Below are positions 8,683 to 17,551 of a DNA stretch of 36,419 nucleotides, piece after piece. Each line of letters starts with the position of its first letter. Within the stretch, counting starts at the first letter, position 1. Source of the DNA: Lachnospiraceae bacterium. GTDB taxonomy: Bacteria > Bacillota > Clostridia > Lachnospirales > Lachnospiraceae. Where the stretch lies: positions 1 to 36,419 of the forward strand of contig JAJQFS010000044.1 in assembly GCA_021200995.1 (NCBI GenBank), written 5' to 3'. Both the position numbers and the translations under genes were made by a program. The notes beneath the pieces were generated by a model that ran no database searches, was not told the DNA's origin, and worked only from the letters and a program-made list of their open reading frames with translations.

Positions 8683-10851
8683 ATGGCATTCAGAACAACA
8701 CACCCTGATTACACCTTAAGCCCTTACACCGGCCTGACCCGCGAGGGGTGGATTGAAGCGGGCAAATATATGCTGGAGGGGATTTTTCAGCATATCGCGG
8801 ATTTTGAGGATCCTGTGGTGATGCCGCGGCGCGAAACTGAGATCACCTACCCCCACTTAAAGGACAGTGAGGAAGACCAGCATACGCAGAGACTGGCGGA
8901 GATGTTTGAGGGTCTGACACGTTCCTTCTTTATTGCGGCACCGCTCATCCATATTGAGCCGGAGCTCACAATCTGTGGCTACAAACTGAAAGAGTATTAT
9001 AAAAATCAGGTGCTCAAAAGCGTGACCAGGGGTGATGCCTGCTTTGTGGGCTATTATGAGGATCAGCAGGAAATTACCGGACATAAAAATCCTTTCCGCA
9101 CCTTTCAGCAGACGGTGGAGACCTGCGCCCTGGTAATCTGCCTCTGGCTTTGTAAAGAGGAAATCTGGGACAGCTTTACGAAAGAGGAAAAGGACCGGAT
9201 TGCGGCCTTTCTGACAAGCTATGCCCACGCGAATACCGTGCCGCAGAACTGGCGCCTGTTCAATATGCTGGACATGGCCTTTCTGCATATGGAAGGGTAT
9301 CCGATCGACCGCGGCATCATGCGCGACCACGCGCAGGTGATTTTAAATTATTACGCGGGAGACGGGTGGTATAGGGACGGGCATTGCTTCGATTATTATT
9401 CCTGCTGGGCCTTTAATCTGTATACGCCCATCTGGAATCTGTGGTACGGCTATGAGAATGAGCCTTATCTGGCGGCGAAGTTTGAGGAAAACTCCAACAA
9501 ACTGATGGAGACCTACGCCGATTTTTTTGATGAGGACGGCTTTACCATGATGTGGGGGCGGAGCAATATTTACCGCAATGCCGCTACCAGTTCGTTTGTC
9601 GGGAATCTCCTGCTTAAGCATCCGAGTGCGGATCCGGGGCTTGCCAGACGGATTTCGTCCGGCTCCTTATTACAGTTTCTTTCCAGGGATGATTTCCTAT
9701 GGAACGGGATTCCGACACTGGGCTTTTACGGGCAGTTTGGGCCGTTGGTCCAGGGCTATTCCTGCGCGGAGTCGCCCTTCTGGCTGGGCAAGGCGTATCT
9801 GTGCCTGCATTTGCCGGCTGACCATCCCTTCTGGACAGCCGTGGAGCATAACGGCACATGGGAGAAGCCTGGGGAGAAAGAAGTGAAGGAGACGACGCTC
9901 GACGGTCCGGCGCTTTGCTTTACGAATCACAAAGCCAACGGCAGTAATCTTCTGCGCACGGCCAAGGTAGTGAAGCGGCCTGACGATATCCACGGTATGT
10001 GGAATTATTCCAGGCTCTGTTTTCACTCCAAATATCCCTGGGAAGCGACGCCGACAGGGGAGGGCGTACCCGCCGCGGAGAGCATGACTGATATAGAGTC
10101 TGTACCTGCCGCAAAGAATGCGGGCGCGGGCGACAAAAAAACCGCCCGGGCGACGGCGTGTGCGCAGCCGGGTGAAGTTGAATCCATGCAGTATATGATG
10201 AAGGACGGCACAACCGGTGAACTGACCCGCGCCAACGTCACTTTCTGGGGTGGGGAAAAGGGCGGCGTTCTTTACCGCCGACAGTTTTTCAAATATAATC
10301 TGGGGACGGAGTGCCACTGGATGCAGGCGGTCAATCTCGCGGACTTCCCTGTCCCGTACGGCCTGATCCGCGCGGACAAATTCCGTTTCTGCAGAAGGCC
10401 CGTGTCCATCACGCTCGGCTCGTTTGGCTTCCCTGACAATGGAACGGAGATTACGCGCAGGCAGGAAGGAGACGCCAGGGCCATTATATTAAAAGGAAGA
10501 GATTTTACTGGGAAAGAAAAACAGCTGGTCATGACCATTTATGACGGGTGGGATACCATCGATGTGATGGCAAGCAGGGGTACGAACCCGGATTCGGAGC
10601 GTTCCCTGGTCATTTACGCGAAAACAGCCAGGGAAAAACAGTATGGCTATGAGCCTTACATTCTGATTTCACAGGTCATCACAAAGGAAAGCCATGAGGA
10701 CTTTGCGTGGGAGGAGCTCTTCCCCATACAGAAGGTGGAGTATACCGACCCGCAGGGCCGCGGCGGTTATGGCGTGACGCGGATGATATTAAAGGACGGA
10801 ACGGTAAAAGAACTGGATTTTGAGGGGATGGAGGGGCATATGGCTCTGTAG
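8683..10851 (+). CDS. DUF2264 domain protein, putative glycoside hydrolase
   Basis: Large protein of 722 residues without a signal peptide, so probably cytosolic. The N-terminal two-thirds carry the DUF2264 pattern of an alpha/alpha-barrel, rich in aromatic and acidic residues (GDGWYRDGHCFDYYSCWAFN; GRSNIYRNAATSS). A C-terminal beta-rich domain follows. From memory, members of this family have been linked to CAZy family GH154 and to beta-glucuronidase-type activity; treat that as a hint only. Residues of about 445-490 (PTGEGVPAAES... through ATACAQ) are a low-complexity Ala/Gly-rich insertion in an otherwise well-ordered protein. The gene follows DUF4867 with a GGAGG ribosome binding site. 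Confidence 0.78.
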   Translation: MAFRTTHPDYTLSPYTGLTREGWIEAGKYMLEGIFQHIADFEDPVVMPRRETEITYPHLKDSEEDQHTQRLAEMFEGLTRSFFIAAPLIHIEPELTICGYKLKEYYKNQVLKSVTRGDACFVGYYEDQQEITGHKNPFRTFQQTVETCALVICLWLCKEEIWDSFTKEEKDRIAAFLTSYAHANTVPQNWRLFNMLDMAFLHMEGYPIDRGIMRDHAQVILNYYAGDGWYRDGHCFDYYSCWAFNLYTPIWNLWYGYENEPYLAAKFEENSNKLMETYADFFDEDGFTMMWGRSNIYRNAATSSFVGNLLLKHPSADPGLARRISSGSLLQFLSRDDFLWNGIPTLGFYGQFGPLVQGYSCAESPFWLGKAYLCLHLPADHPFWTAVEHNGTWEKPGEKEVKETTLDGPALCFTNHKANGSNLLRTAKVVKRPDDIHGMWNYSRLCFHSKYPWEATPTGEGVPAAESMTDIESVPAAKNAGAGDKKTARATACAQPGEVESMQYMMKDGTTGELTRANVTFWGGEKGGVLYRRQFFKYNLGTECHWMQAVNLADFPVPYGLIRADKFRFCRRPVSITLGSFGFPDNGTEITRRQEGDARAIILKGRDFTGKEKQLVMTIYDGWDTIDVMASRGTNPDSERSLVIYAKTAREKQYGYEPYILISQVITKESHEDFAWEELFPIQKVEYTDPQGRGGYGVTRMILKDGTVKELDFEGMEGHMAL

Positions 10852-11028
10852 ACTGTACACATAATTTTCACAAATCAAACAAGGTTTCATCTCATTTTTT
10901 CAGTATCCTTTTGGAAGAGAAAATATGGCTGATTCTGCCATAAAGTTTCCTGTGAACGACCGTGCACAAAGGCGTTTACATGTTCGTAATGGGGAGTTTT
11001 CGCAAAATCTTTACAGGAGGATGGAAAC

Positions 11029-12666
11029 GTGAAGATCAGAGAATTTTGCGGCAGACATAAAAAGAGAATCATCCTTTTTGCCGCCCTCGCGGTTGTGATG
11101 GCGGCGGTTGTAATCGGCGCGGTCTGGTATTTTGTACTTCGAAATACGGGCAGCGTCGATTTTTCCATGTCCGCGGACATGGGAGGCAGCGCACTAAGCG
11201 GGATGGATTTATCAGACGCGGTGACAGCTTCAGGTGTGACCAGTGTGGGTATGACTTCTGAGACCTGGGAGGTGGAAGATCTGACCGATGTGCTTTATGT
11301 CGAGGAGGCGTATATCTCGTCTGGCGACGAAGTGTCTGAGGGGGATCTGATTCTGAAGCTTGATGAGGATTCCGTGGAGGAAGCAAGGGAAGTCCTGGAG
11401 GATGCGCTCAGGGACACGGAGCTTGCCTACCGGACTGGCGTGATCGAGTATGAGCAGAGTCTGATTACAGCGGAATATGACAGGGATCTGGCACTGGCGA
11501 ACGCGGAGTACGCACAGGCTACTTATGATAATACGGTGGCGAATCTGACCTCCAGCGTGGAGAATGCGCAGGAAGCCCTGGATGAGGTGGAGGAACAGAT
11601 TGCGGAGTATGAGGAGCTGATCAACAGCGGCGATTATTACAGTTATTATCAGGTTGGGGAATTAAAGGAACTGTACGATGACAACAGGGCGCTGCTGACT
11701 TACTTTGTGGAGTACTGGAATCTGGACTGGTCTTCCGTGACAGGCGGCGGCAGCAGCGGCGGAGGCATGGGCGGCGGCAGCAACGATGAACTGATGGTGG
11801 CGCAGGCAATCTATTCCATGCTGGAGCAGAATGAACAGGATCATGAAGAAGCGCTGGCCAATTATGAGGACGCGGAACTGAACGCACAGCTGGAGTTACA
11901 GAGCCTGCAGCTGAGTTTGAGCTCCCTGAAGGAAGCACTGGCTGAGGCGCAGGAGAATTATGACACGCAGGTTCTGCAGGCGCAGCTGACGTTAGAGAGT
12001 ACGCAGGCCAGCGCTGAACGTGCAGAGAGCGATTATGAGACCGCGGTGGAGGCAGCTGAGACCACCTATGAAAGCCTGCTGGATGATTATGAGGACGCAC
12101 AGGAGAACCTGGAGCTTTTTGAGAGCACGGTTGGAGACGGTTATTATTACGCGCAGGGAAGCGGCTCTGTTTTAAGCCTGATGCTGCGGGCGGGTTCCTA
12201 TCTGAGCTCGGACAGCGTGATTTTCATCTACAGCAATCCGGAAGAAATGACCGTTACGGTTTCTGTGGACCAGGCGGACATCGCTTCGGTCAGTGTGGGT
12301 GAGTCCGTGTATGTGCAGTCTACCGCGAGTGGTCTGTACAGCGGCACTGTGACCAGTATCAACCCGGTTTCCTCATCGAGCAGCCGTGCGAGTGTCACTT
12401 ATGAGGTGACGGTAGCCCTGTCAGGAGATGCGCAGAATCTGTCGACAAACGAGACGGTGACGGTGATTTTTGGGGTCAGTATGGACAGCGACGCGACGAG
12501 AGGAAATGCGGGAGCATTTGATGCGGGTATGACGCCGGAGAGCGCGGAAGGCACGGATGCGATGACAGAAGGAACGCAGGAAACAGAGCGTACGGAAGAA
12601 ACGGACGCTGTGAATTTGCCTGAAACAGATTCGGCAACGGATGACGCACAGGGAGGTGGACAGTGA
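11029..12666 (+). CDS. HlyD-type adaptor protein 1 of ABC export operon
   Basis: Membrane fusion/adaptor protein (545 residues) for a MacAB-type exporter. A basic N-terminus and one membrane helix (about 13-36) are followed by an FSMSADMGGSALSGMD segment (45-60). Then come the first half of a biotinyl-lipoyl domain (VEEAYISSGDEVSEGDLILKL), a long alpha-helical hairpin rich in Ala/Glu/Gln, the second lipoyl half and beta-barrel domains, and an acidic disordered tail from about 485. A Gly/Ser/Met insert (GGGSSGGGMGGGS) interrupts the helical hairpin at about 238-251. It starts at GTG 11029 with AGGAGG eight bases upstream. It is the first gene of the operon, and its stop overlaps the next start. 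Confidence 0.85.
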   Translation: MKIREFCGRHKKRIILFAALAVVMAAVVIGAVWYFVLRNTGSVDFSMSADMGGSALSGMDLSDAVTASGVTSVGMTSETWEVEDLTDVLYVEEAYISSGDEVSEGDLILKLDEDSVEEAREVLEDALRDTELAYRTGVIEYEQSLITAEYDRDLALANAEYAQATYDNTVANLTSSVENAQEALDEVEEQIAEYEELINSGDYYSYYQVGELKELYDDNRALLTYFVEYWNLDWSSVTGGGSSGGGMGGGSNDELMVAQAIYSMLEQNEQDHEEALANYEDAELNAQLELQSLQLSLSSLKEALAEAQENYDTQVLQAQLTLESTQASAERAESDYETAVEAAETTYESLLDDYEDAQENLELFESTVGDGYYYAQGSGSVLSLMLRAGSYLSSDSVIFIYSNPEEMTVTVSVDQADIASVSVGESVYVQSTASGLYSGTVTSINPVSSSSSRASVTYEVTVALSGDAQNLSTNETVTVIFGVSMDSDATRGNAGAFDAGMTPESAEGTDAMTEGTQETERTEETDAVNLPETDSATDDAQGGGQ

Positions 12667-14483
12667 TGAAGAAGCTTTCCAGAAAGAAAAAGATTCAGAT
12701 TGCCGTCGTCGCGGCTGCGCTGATCCTTCTCATCTTCGGCGCCTGCTATACCATGCTGATCGCGCCCTACCTGTCGCAGGAGCAGTGGGTGTACATAGAA
12801 ACTGAGGTGGTCAGAGGAACCTTAAGTGTGGGCGTAGTGGAAAGCGGCTCCCTGGAATATGGGATCAGCACCATCGATTATGACCTGGACCTGTCCGTGA
12901 CTACCAGCGATGATGACGATGACGACGATGATGACGATGAAGAGACTGTGGAAAAATATCTGAAGGTGGAGGAGGTCTATGTGGCCTCCGGACAGAGAAT
13001 CTCGGAAGGAGACGCTGTTCTTAAATTTACTGACAGCAGTGTCAGCGATGCGAGAAAGCTCTTACAGTCCGCGCTGGTGGACGCCCGCTCGGATTACGCG
13101 GAGGCGGAGAGTACCTATGAGCTGGCCGTTCTGGAGGCGCAGACGACCTATGAAACCAGCGTCGTGGCCGGCAATTACGCCAGTGAGATTTACCAATATG
13201 CCAGCAGCTCCGTCAGTGACAACATTACTTCCATTCAGGTGGAAATTTCCCTTCTGGAAGCCAAGACCGCTTCTTTGGAGGAAGCTGTTACGGAGGTGCA
13301 GGAGAACCTGGAAGAGTTGCTCTACGGTGAGGACGCGTATGATTACGCGGCGCTGGAGGAGCTGTATCAGGCGACCATGGCGCAGGTTGCGGAGAACGGC
13401 ACAGTAGGCAATTCGGCCAACTACATGCAGATCATGGAGCTGTATGAAAGCAGAATGAGCGCCTATAATAACGCGGTGTCCGCAGTGGAGAACGCGGAGG
13501 AGGCGCTTGAAGAAAATCAGAGCCAGATCGAGAGCCTGCAAAGTCAGCTTGCGTCCGCGCAGGCGCAGGCTTCCATTGGCCAGATGGAGGCCAGCGAGAC
13601 CTATGAAAACAGCGTACTGGAAAGCGAGAATGCCGAAACAACCTATAATGCGGCGGTCGCGGATCTGAAAGAGGACCTGGACGAGGCGGCTGAGACGCTT
13701 GAGGAGATTCAGGATCAGATCGATGCGTTTGAGGCGTTTGTAGGAGATGACGGCATTATTTACGCAGATGGATCCGGTATTATCACATCGGTAGGCTATG
13801 AGGCGGATGATACGCTGACCAGCGCAGGAATTATTCTCTCCTACGCGCCGACGAGCGATATGACCATTTCCATTGATTCCACGCAGGAGGATGTGGCCAG
13901 CATGACGGTGGGCGACACAGTGGAGGTAGTTTTTACGACTTATCCGGATGAAACCTATGAGGGAACGATCCTTTCTATCGATACGACGGCGACCTCCCGC
14001 TCCTCTTCCACCATCAGCTACACAGTGGTGATCGGAATCGGCGGCGAGGAGGAAGCGCTCGAAAAGTTTTACGGCGGGATGACCGCGGACATTACCTTTG
14101 TCACGGAACAGAGCGAGGATACGCTCTATGTATCGCGCAAGGCGGTGGTGACCGAGGATGGTCATTCCTATGTGTATGTTCTGTCAAACGGTGGAGATTA
14201 TGAGCTGCAGGAGGTGACGACGGGGCTGAGCAATACTTCCTATATTGAAATTCTCTCTGGTCTGGAGGAGGGCGATATCGTGTATATTGCCAGCACGGTC
14301 AGCAGCGTGGAGGAGGTGGAGGATAGTTCCTCTGATACGGACAGCAGTTCTGATGCGACATCATCCGTCGGATCTGACAGCAGTGATTTCAATTTTAATA
14401 TGGAAGATTTCGATATGGGCGGCTCCGACAGGGGCGGCTCCGATATGGGCGGCATGTCCGGAAATATGGGAGGTGGAAGGTAA
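12663..14483 (+). CDS. HlyD-type adaptor protein 2 with poly-Asp tract
   Basis: Second adaptor protein (606 residues), overlapping the previous gene by four bases (coupled translation). It has a basic N-terminus and membrane helix (about 10-33), then a run of ten Asp (about 83-92) inserted between the first strand and the lipoyl half-motif KVEEVYVASGQRISEGDAVL. A long coiled-coil hairpin, second lipoyl half and beta-barrel follow (IEILSGLEEGDIVYI). The C-terminal tail is Ser/Asp-rich and ends FNFNMEDFDMGGSDRGG and MGGMSGNMGGGR. The tail resembles segments in the permease and in the acidic protein of the same operon. The adaptor identity is solid; the substrate is unknown. Confidence 0.85.
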   Translation: MMKKLSRKKKIQIAVVAAALILLIFGACYTMLIAPYLSQEQWVYIETEVVRGTLSVGVVESGSLEYGISTIDYDLDLSVTTSDDDDDDDDDDEETVEKYLKVEEVYVASGQRISEGDAVLKFTDSSVSDARKLLQSALVDARSDYAEAESTYELAVLEAQTTYETSVVAGNYASEIYQYASSSVSDNITSIQVEISLLEAKTASLEEAVTEVQENLEELLYGEDAYDYAALEELYQATMAQVAENGTVGNSANYMQIMELYESRMSAYNNAVSAVENAEEALEENQSQIESLQSQLASAQAQASIGQMEASETYENSVLESENAETTYNAAVADLKEDLDEAAETLEEIQDQIDAFEAFVGDDGIIYADGSGIITSVGYEADDTLTSAGIILSYAPTSDMTISIDSTQEDVASMTVGDTVEVVFTTYPDETYEGTILSIDTTATSRSSSTISYTVVIGIGGEEEALEKFYGGMTADITFVTEQSEDTLYVSRKAVVTEDGHSYVYVLSNGGDYELQEVTTGLSNTSYIEILSGLEEGDIVYIASTVSSVEEVEDSSSDTDSSSDATSSVGSDSSDFNFNMEDFDMGGSDRGGSDMGGMSGNMGGGR

Positions 14484-16218
14484 TGGCAGGAAAGAAAAAG
14501 AAACAGGCAAAAAACCGTTGATTTCCCAGAAGACCATCATCGCCCTGTGCGCAATCGTCCTGGTTGTGGTGCTTCTGGTCGTGCTTATTGTCAATTCCTC
14601 CACCGGCAGCAGTAGCTCGGCGTACAGGGAGACTACTGTGGAGTATGGCACGCTGGTGGTAGGCATTACGGAAAGCGGTTCTGTGGAGATTGGAACCCAG
14701 GATCAGGTTTTTGAGATGGATTTAAGCGAACTGACGAGGGCGACTGCCTCGGGCAGTTCCTCTTCTTCCTCCTCCGGTGCCGGTGGGATGTCTTCGATGG
14801 GAGGATCCGGCGGCGGCAGCGGCGCGGACGTTTCCAGCGTGTTCAGCCAGATTTTTAATATGGCGGGAAGCAGCGGCTCTACCAGCACCAGCACCATCGG
14901 CGACCTGACCGTGTCGGAGGTGGCTGTCAGCGTCGGGCAGGAGGTTTCTGTGGGAGATACCCTGTATGTGCTGGAGGAAGAAACCGTCACGGAGCTGCGC
15001 GAGCAGCTGGAGGAAAATGTAGAGACGGCCAAAGCGGACCTGGAACTGGTGTACGCGGACCAGGAATCCTCCCGCCTGAGCGCGGAATATACATATCAGA
15101 GCAGTCTGCTGTACGGCTCCTATGCTCAGACGGAATATAATGAGACTGTCCAGTCCCTGCAGGACGCGGTGACGGAGGCGCAGGAGAGCCTGACAGAGGC
15201 ACAGGAAATTCTGGCGGAGTACCAGGAGGAACTGGCACAGGCGCAGACGGTTTTAGACAACGCGCAGCTTCTTTTAGATGGACTGACCTACAGTGTGGAA
15301 GTGCAGGAAAATGATAAATGGGACGACAGCTACGCGGCCTACATTTACGCGACAACTTTTGCAGACTGGAAGGATGCGCAGGAGTATTATGACGCTTGTG
15401 AGTCAGAGGTTGAGCAGTTGGAGGAAAAAATTGAGCAGGCGCAGTCCAATGTGGACAGCTATACGCAGCAGCTTGCCAATGCCCAGAGCGCTCTGGCTAC
15501 AGGAACCATCACGGCAAAGGAAACCTATGATCTGAGGATGCTGGCCTATGAGACGGCTGAGGAAACCTATGAGATTGCCATGGCATATCTGGAGGACGAA
15601 GCGTCCGAGCAGGAGGAAACCTACAATAACGCGGTGGAAATTCTGGAGTCCTTTGACAGCTATATCAGTGGGAATGAGATTTTGTCCGACTACAATGGCG
15701 TGATTACCAGCGTAGAGCTGGAGGTGGGCGACAATGTGACCACCAACACCACACTGGTCACCCTCTATGACCAGGATGAAGTGACGCTTACCGTGACGGT
15801 GGATGAGGATGATATGACGGATATTGAGGTGGGCGGACCGGTCAATATTGAGTTTACGTCCTATCCTGATGAGATTTATGAGGCCGAGGTGACGGAAATC
15901 TCTGACGCGACCTATGATTCGAGCGGAAACGTCGTGTATGATGTGACGGTCACTGTCACAAGCGATGCGTCCGGTCTCTTCCAGGGCATGACGGGGGATG
16001 TGACCTTTGTGACCAAGGAGGTGGAGGATGTCCTCTATGTTTCCAACCGCGCCATCACCAGGGAAGGCACGAAATCCTATGTGAAAATGAGGGACAGCAG
16101 TGGAAATATCACCCAGGAGGAGGTAACCACCGGCTTCTCAGACGGGACCTATGTGGAAATTGTTGAGGGTCTTACGGAAGGCGATGTGGTGCTGATTGAA
16201 AGTGTGGTGAACGACTGA
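14483..16218 (+). CDS. HlyD-type adaptor protein 3, requires one-base frameshift near its start
   Basis: Third adaptor, about 578 residues if whole. Its start ATG 14483 overlaps the previous stop (TAATG), but that frame ends after 12 codons (MAGKKKKQAKNR, TGA 14519-14521). The body is in the -1 frame, from PLISQKTIIALC onward: a membrane helix, a Ser/Gly/Met-rich segment (about 85-110), lipoyl half VAVSVGQEVSVGDTLYVL, coiled-coil hairpin, second lipoyl half GVITSVELEVGDNV, and barrel domains. The two readings join at six A before CCG, the slippery heptamer A AAA AAC at 14509-14515. One missing A, or -1 slippage, restores the Lys-rich N-terminus plus membrane helix that both sister adaptors have. 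The stop overlaps the permease start. Confidence 0.8.
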
Positions 16219-17540
16219 TGAAATTATCCGAAATATTCAGACTGGTATACTTAAATCTGATACAGAATAAATTCAAAGTGATTCTGACGTCGATCGGCAT
16301 CGTGGTGGGTTCCGCTACCATCGTGCTGGTGATTGCCATCGGTACCGGCAGCCGCGCGGAGGTGGCGGAGCAGTTCCAGAACCTGAACGCGGGCGCGATT
16401 GACGTCTCCTATGAGGGCAGCAGCTCTTCCTCATCGGGTTCTGCGACGACTGAGATCAGCATCGGTGGGACGACCTTTTCCCTGGACCTTGGGGGAGGCG
16501 GCTTTTCCATGGATTTCGGCGGAGGCGGTGGTATGGGAGGCGGCTCCGATTCCAGGACTAACTCGGAGGCGGTGACGCTTTCAACGGATGATATGGAGGA
16601 TCTGGAGGTCTTTGTGCCGGGAATTTCCGACGCCACGATTTCCTATTCGACGACGGCCTCCGTGGAAGGCGGAGATTTAAGCTCCTCTTCCTATTATACG
16701 GTGGCGGGTGTGATGGACAATTACGCCGAGATCAGCAATCTCTCCATGGCCATCGGCAGCTTCCTGACAGAAGAAAATAATGAAAATAAAGAGAAGGTCT
16801 GTGTCCTGGGCTACACCACAGCGAAGGAAATCTTCGGCAGCGCGGCTGACGCCTACGATGAGACGGTCTATATTGACGACAGGCCCTATGTCGTGTCCGG
16901 CGTACTTTCCGAGATGGGAACTGTCGCTTCCGGCATCAGCCCGGACACCGCGATTTTCATTCCTTATGAAACCGGCATCAAATATATCACAGGCAGTTCC
17001 GTCAGTCCGACGATCACTGTGATCGCGGCGGATGTCAACAATGTCGATACCATCGTGGCAAATATTGAGACGGTGCTGGAGGACAGCTATCCCAATTCGA
17101 CCTTCACCATTTCTGACGCGGGCAGCAAGATGGAGGCCGCATCCACATCCAACACGACGCTGACCCTGCTTTTGTATTCCATGTCTGCTATTGTCTTTTT
17201 AGTGGGCGGCATTGGCATTATGAATGTGCTGTTTGTGTCGGTTAATGATCGTACCAATGAGATCGGGATTTTAAAGGCGCTGGGCTGTTCGAGAAGGGAT
17301 ATTCTGCTGGAGTTTCTCCTGGAAGCGAGTTGTATCAGCCTAATCGGCGCCATTCTGGGAGTTCTGCTGGCGTTGGCCTTAACACCGGTCATACAGATGT
17401 TTTCCGTGCGGGTGGATATTTCTGTTACCGCGATTGCTCTGGCGCTTTTGTTTGGCGTGGCGACAGGCAGTATTTTTGGTTTCTATCCGGCTTATAAGGT
17501 CTCCAGGCTTGTGCCTGTTGTGGCGCTGAATCAGGAATAG
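16218..17540 (+). CDS. MacB-type ABC transporter permease (FtsX domain)
   Basis: Membrane subunit of an ABC exporter (440 residues). The N-terminal helix (about 20-42, VILTSIGIVVGSATIVLVIAI) is followed by an extracytoplasmic MacB periplasmic-core-like domain (about 45-305). The C-terminal FtsX domain has three helices, including FLVGGIGIMNVLFVSVNDRT and EIGILKALGCSRRDIL, the coupling segment that contacts the ATPase. The outer domain has an insert of Ser, then LGGGGFSMDFGGGGGMGGGS (about 92-112), which ordinary MacB proteins lack. It overlaps adaptor 3 by one base (TGATG) and is followed by a membrane-anchored acidic protein. Four genes in a row are coupled, so equal production is likely. 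Confidence 0.9.
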   Translation: MKLSEIFRLVYLNLIQNKFKVILTSIGIVVGSATIVLVIAIGTGSRAEVAEQFQNLNAGAIDVSYEGSSSSSSGSATTEISIGGTTFSLDLGGGGFSMDFGGGGGMGGGSDSRTNSEAVTLSTDDMEDLEVFVPGISDATISYSTTASVEGGDLSSSSYYTVAGVMDNYAEISNLSMAIGSFLTEENNENKEKVCVLGYTTAKEIFGSAADAYDETVYIDDRPYVVSGVLSEMGTVASGISPDTAIFIPYETGIKYITGSSVSPTITVIAADVNNVDTIVANIETVLEDSYPNSTFTISDAGSKMEAASTSNTTLTLLLYSMSAIVFLVGGIGIMNVLFVSVNDRTNEIGILKALGCSRRDILLEFLLEASCISLIGAILGVLLALALTPVIQMFSVRVDISVTAIALALLFGVATGSIFGFYPAYKVSRLVPVVALNQE

Positions 17541-17551
17541 GAGGGGCAGGC

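Noticed and set aside
13062-14165. Antisense open frame of 367 codons opposite adaptor 2
   Set aside because: Shadow of the adaptor coding frame; Arg/Leu/His-rich, no ribosome binding site or recognisable motif.
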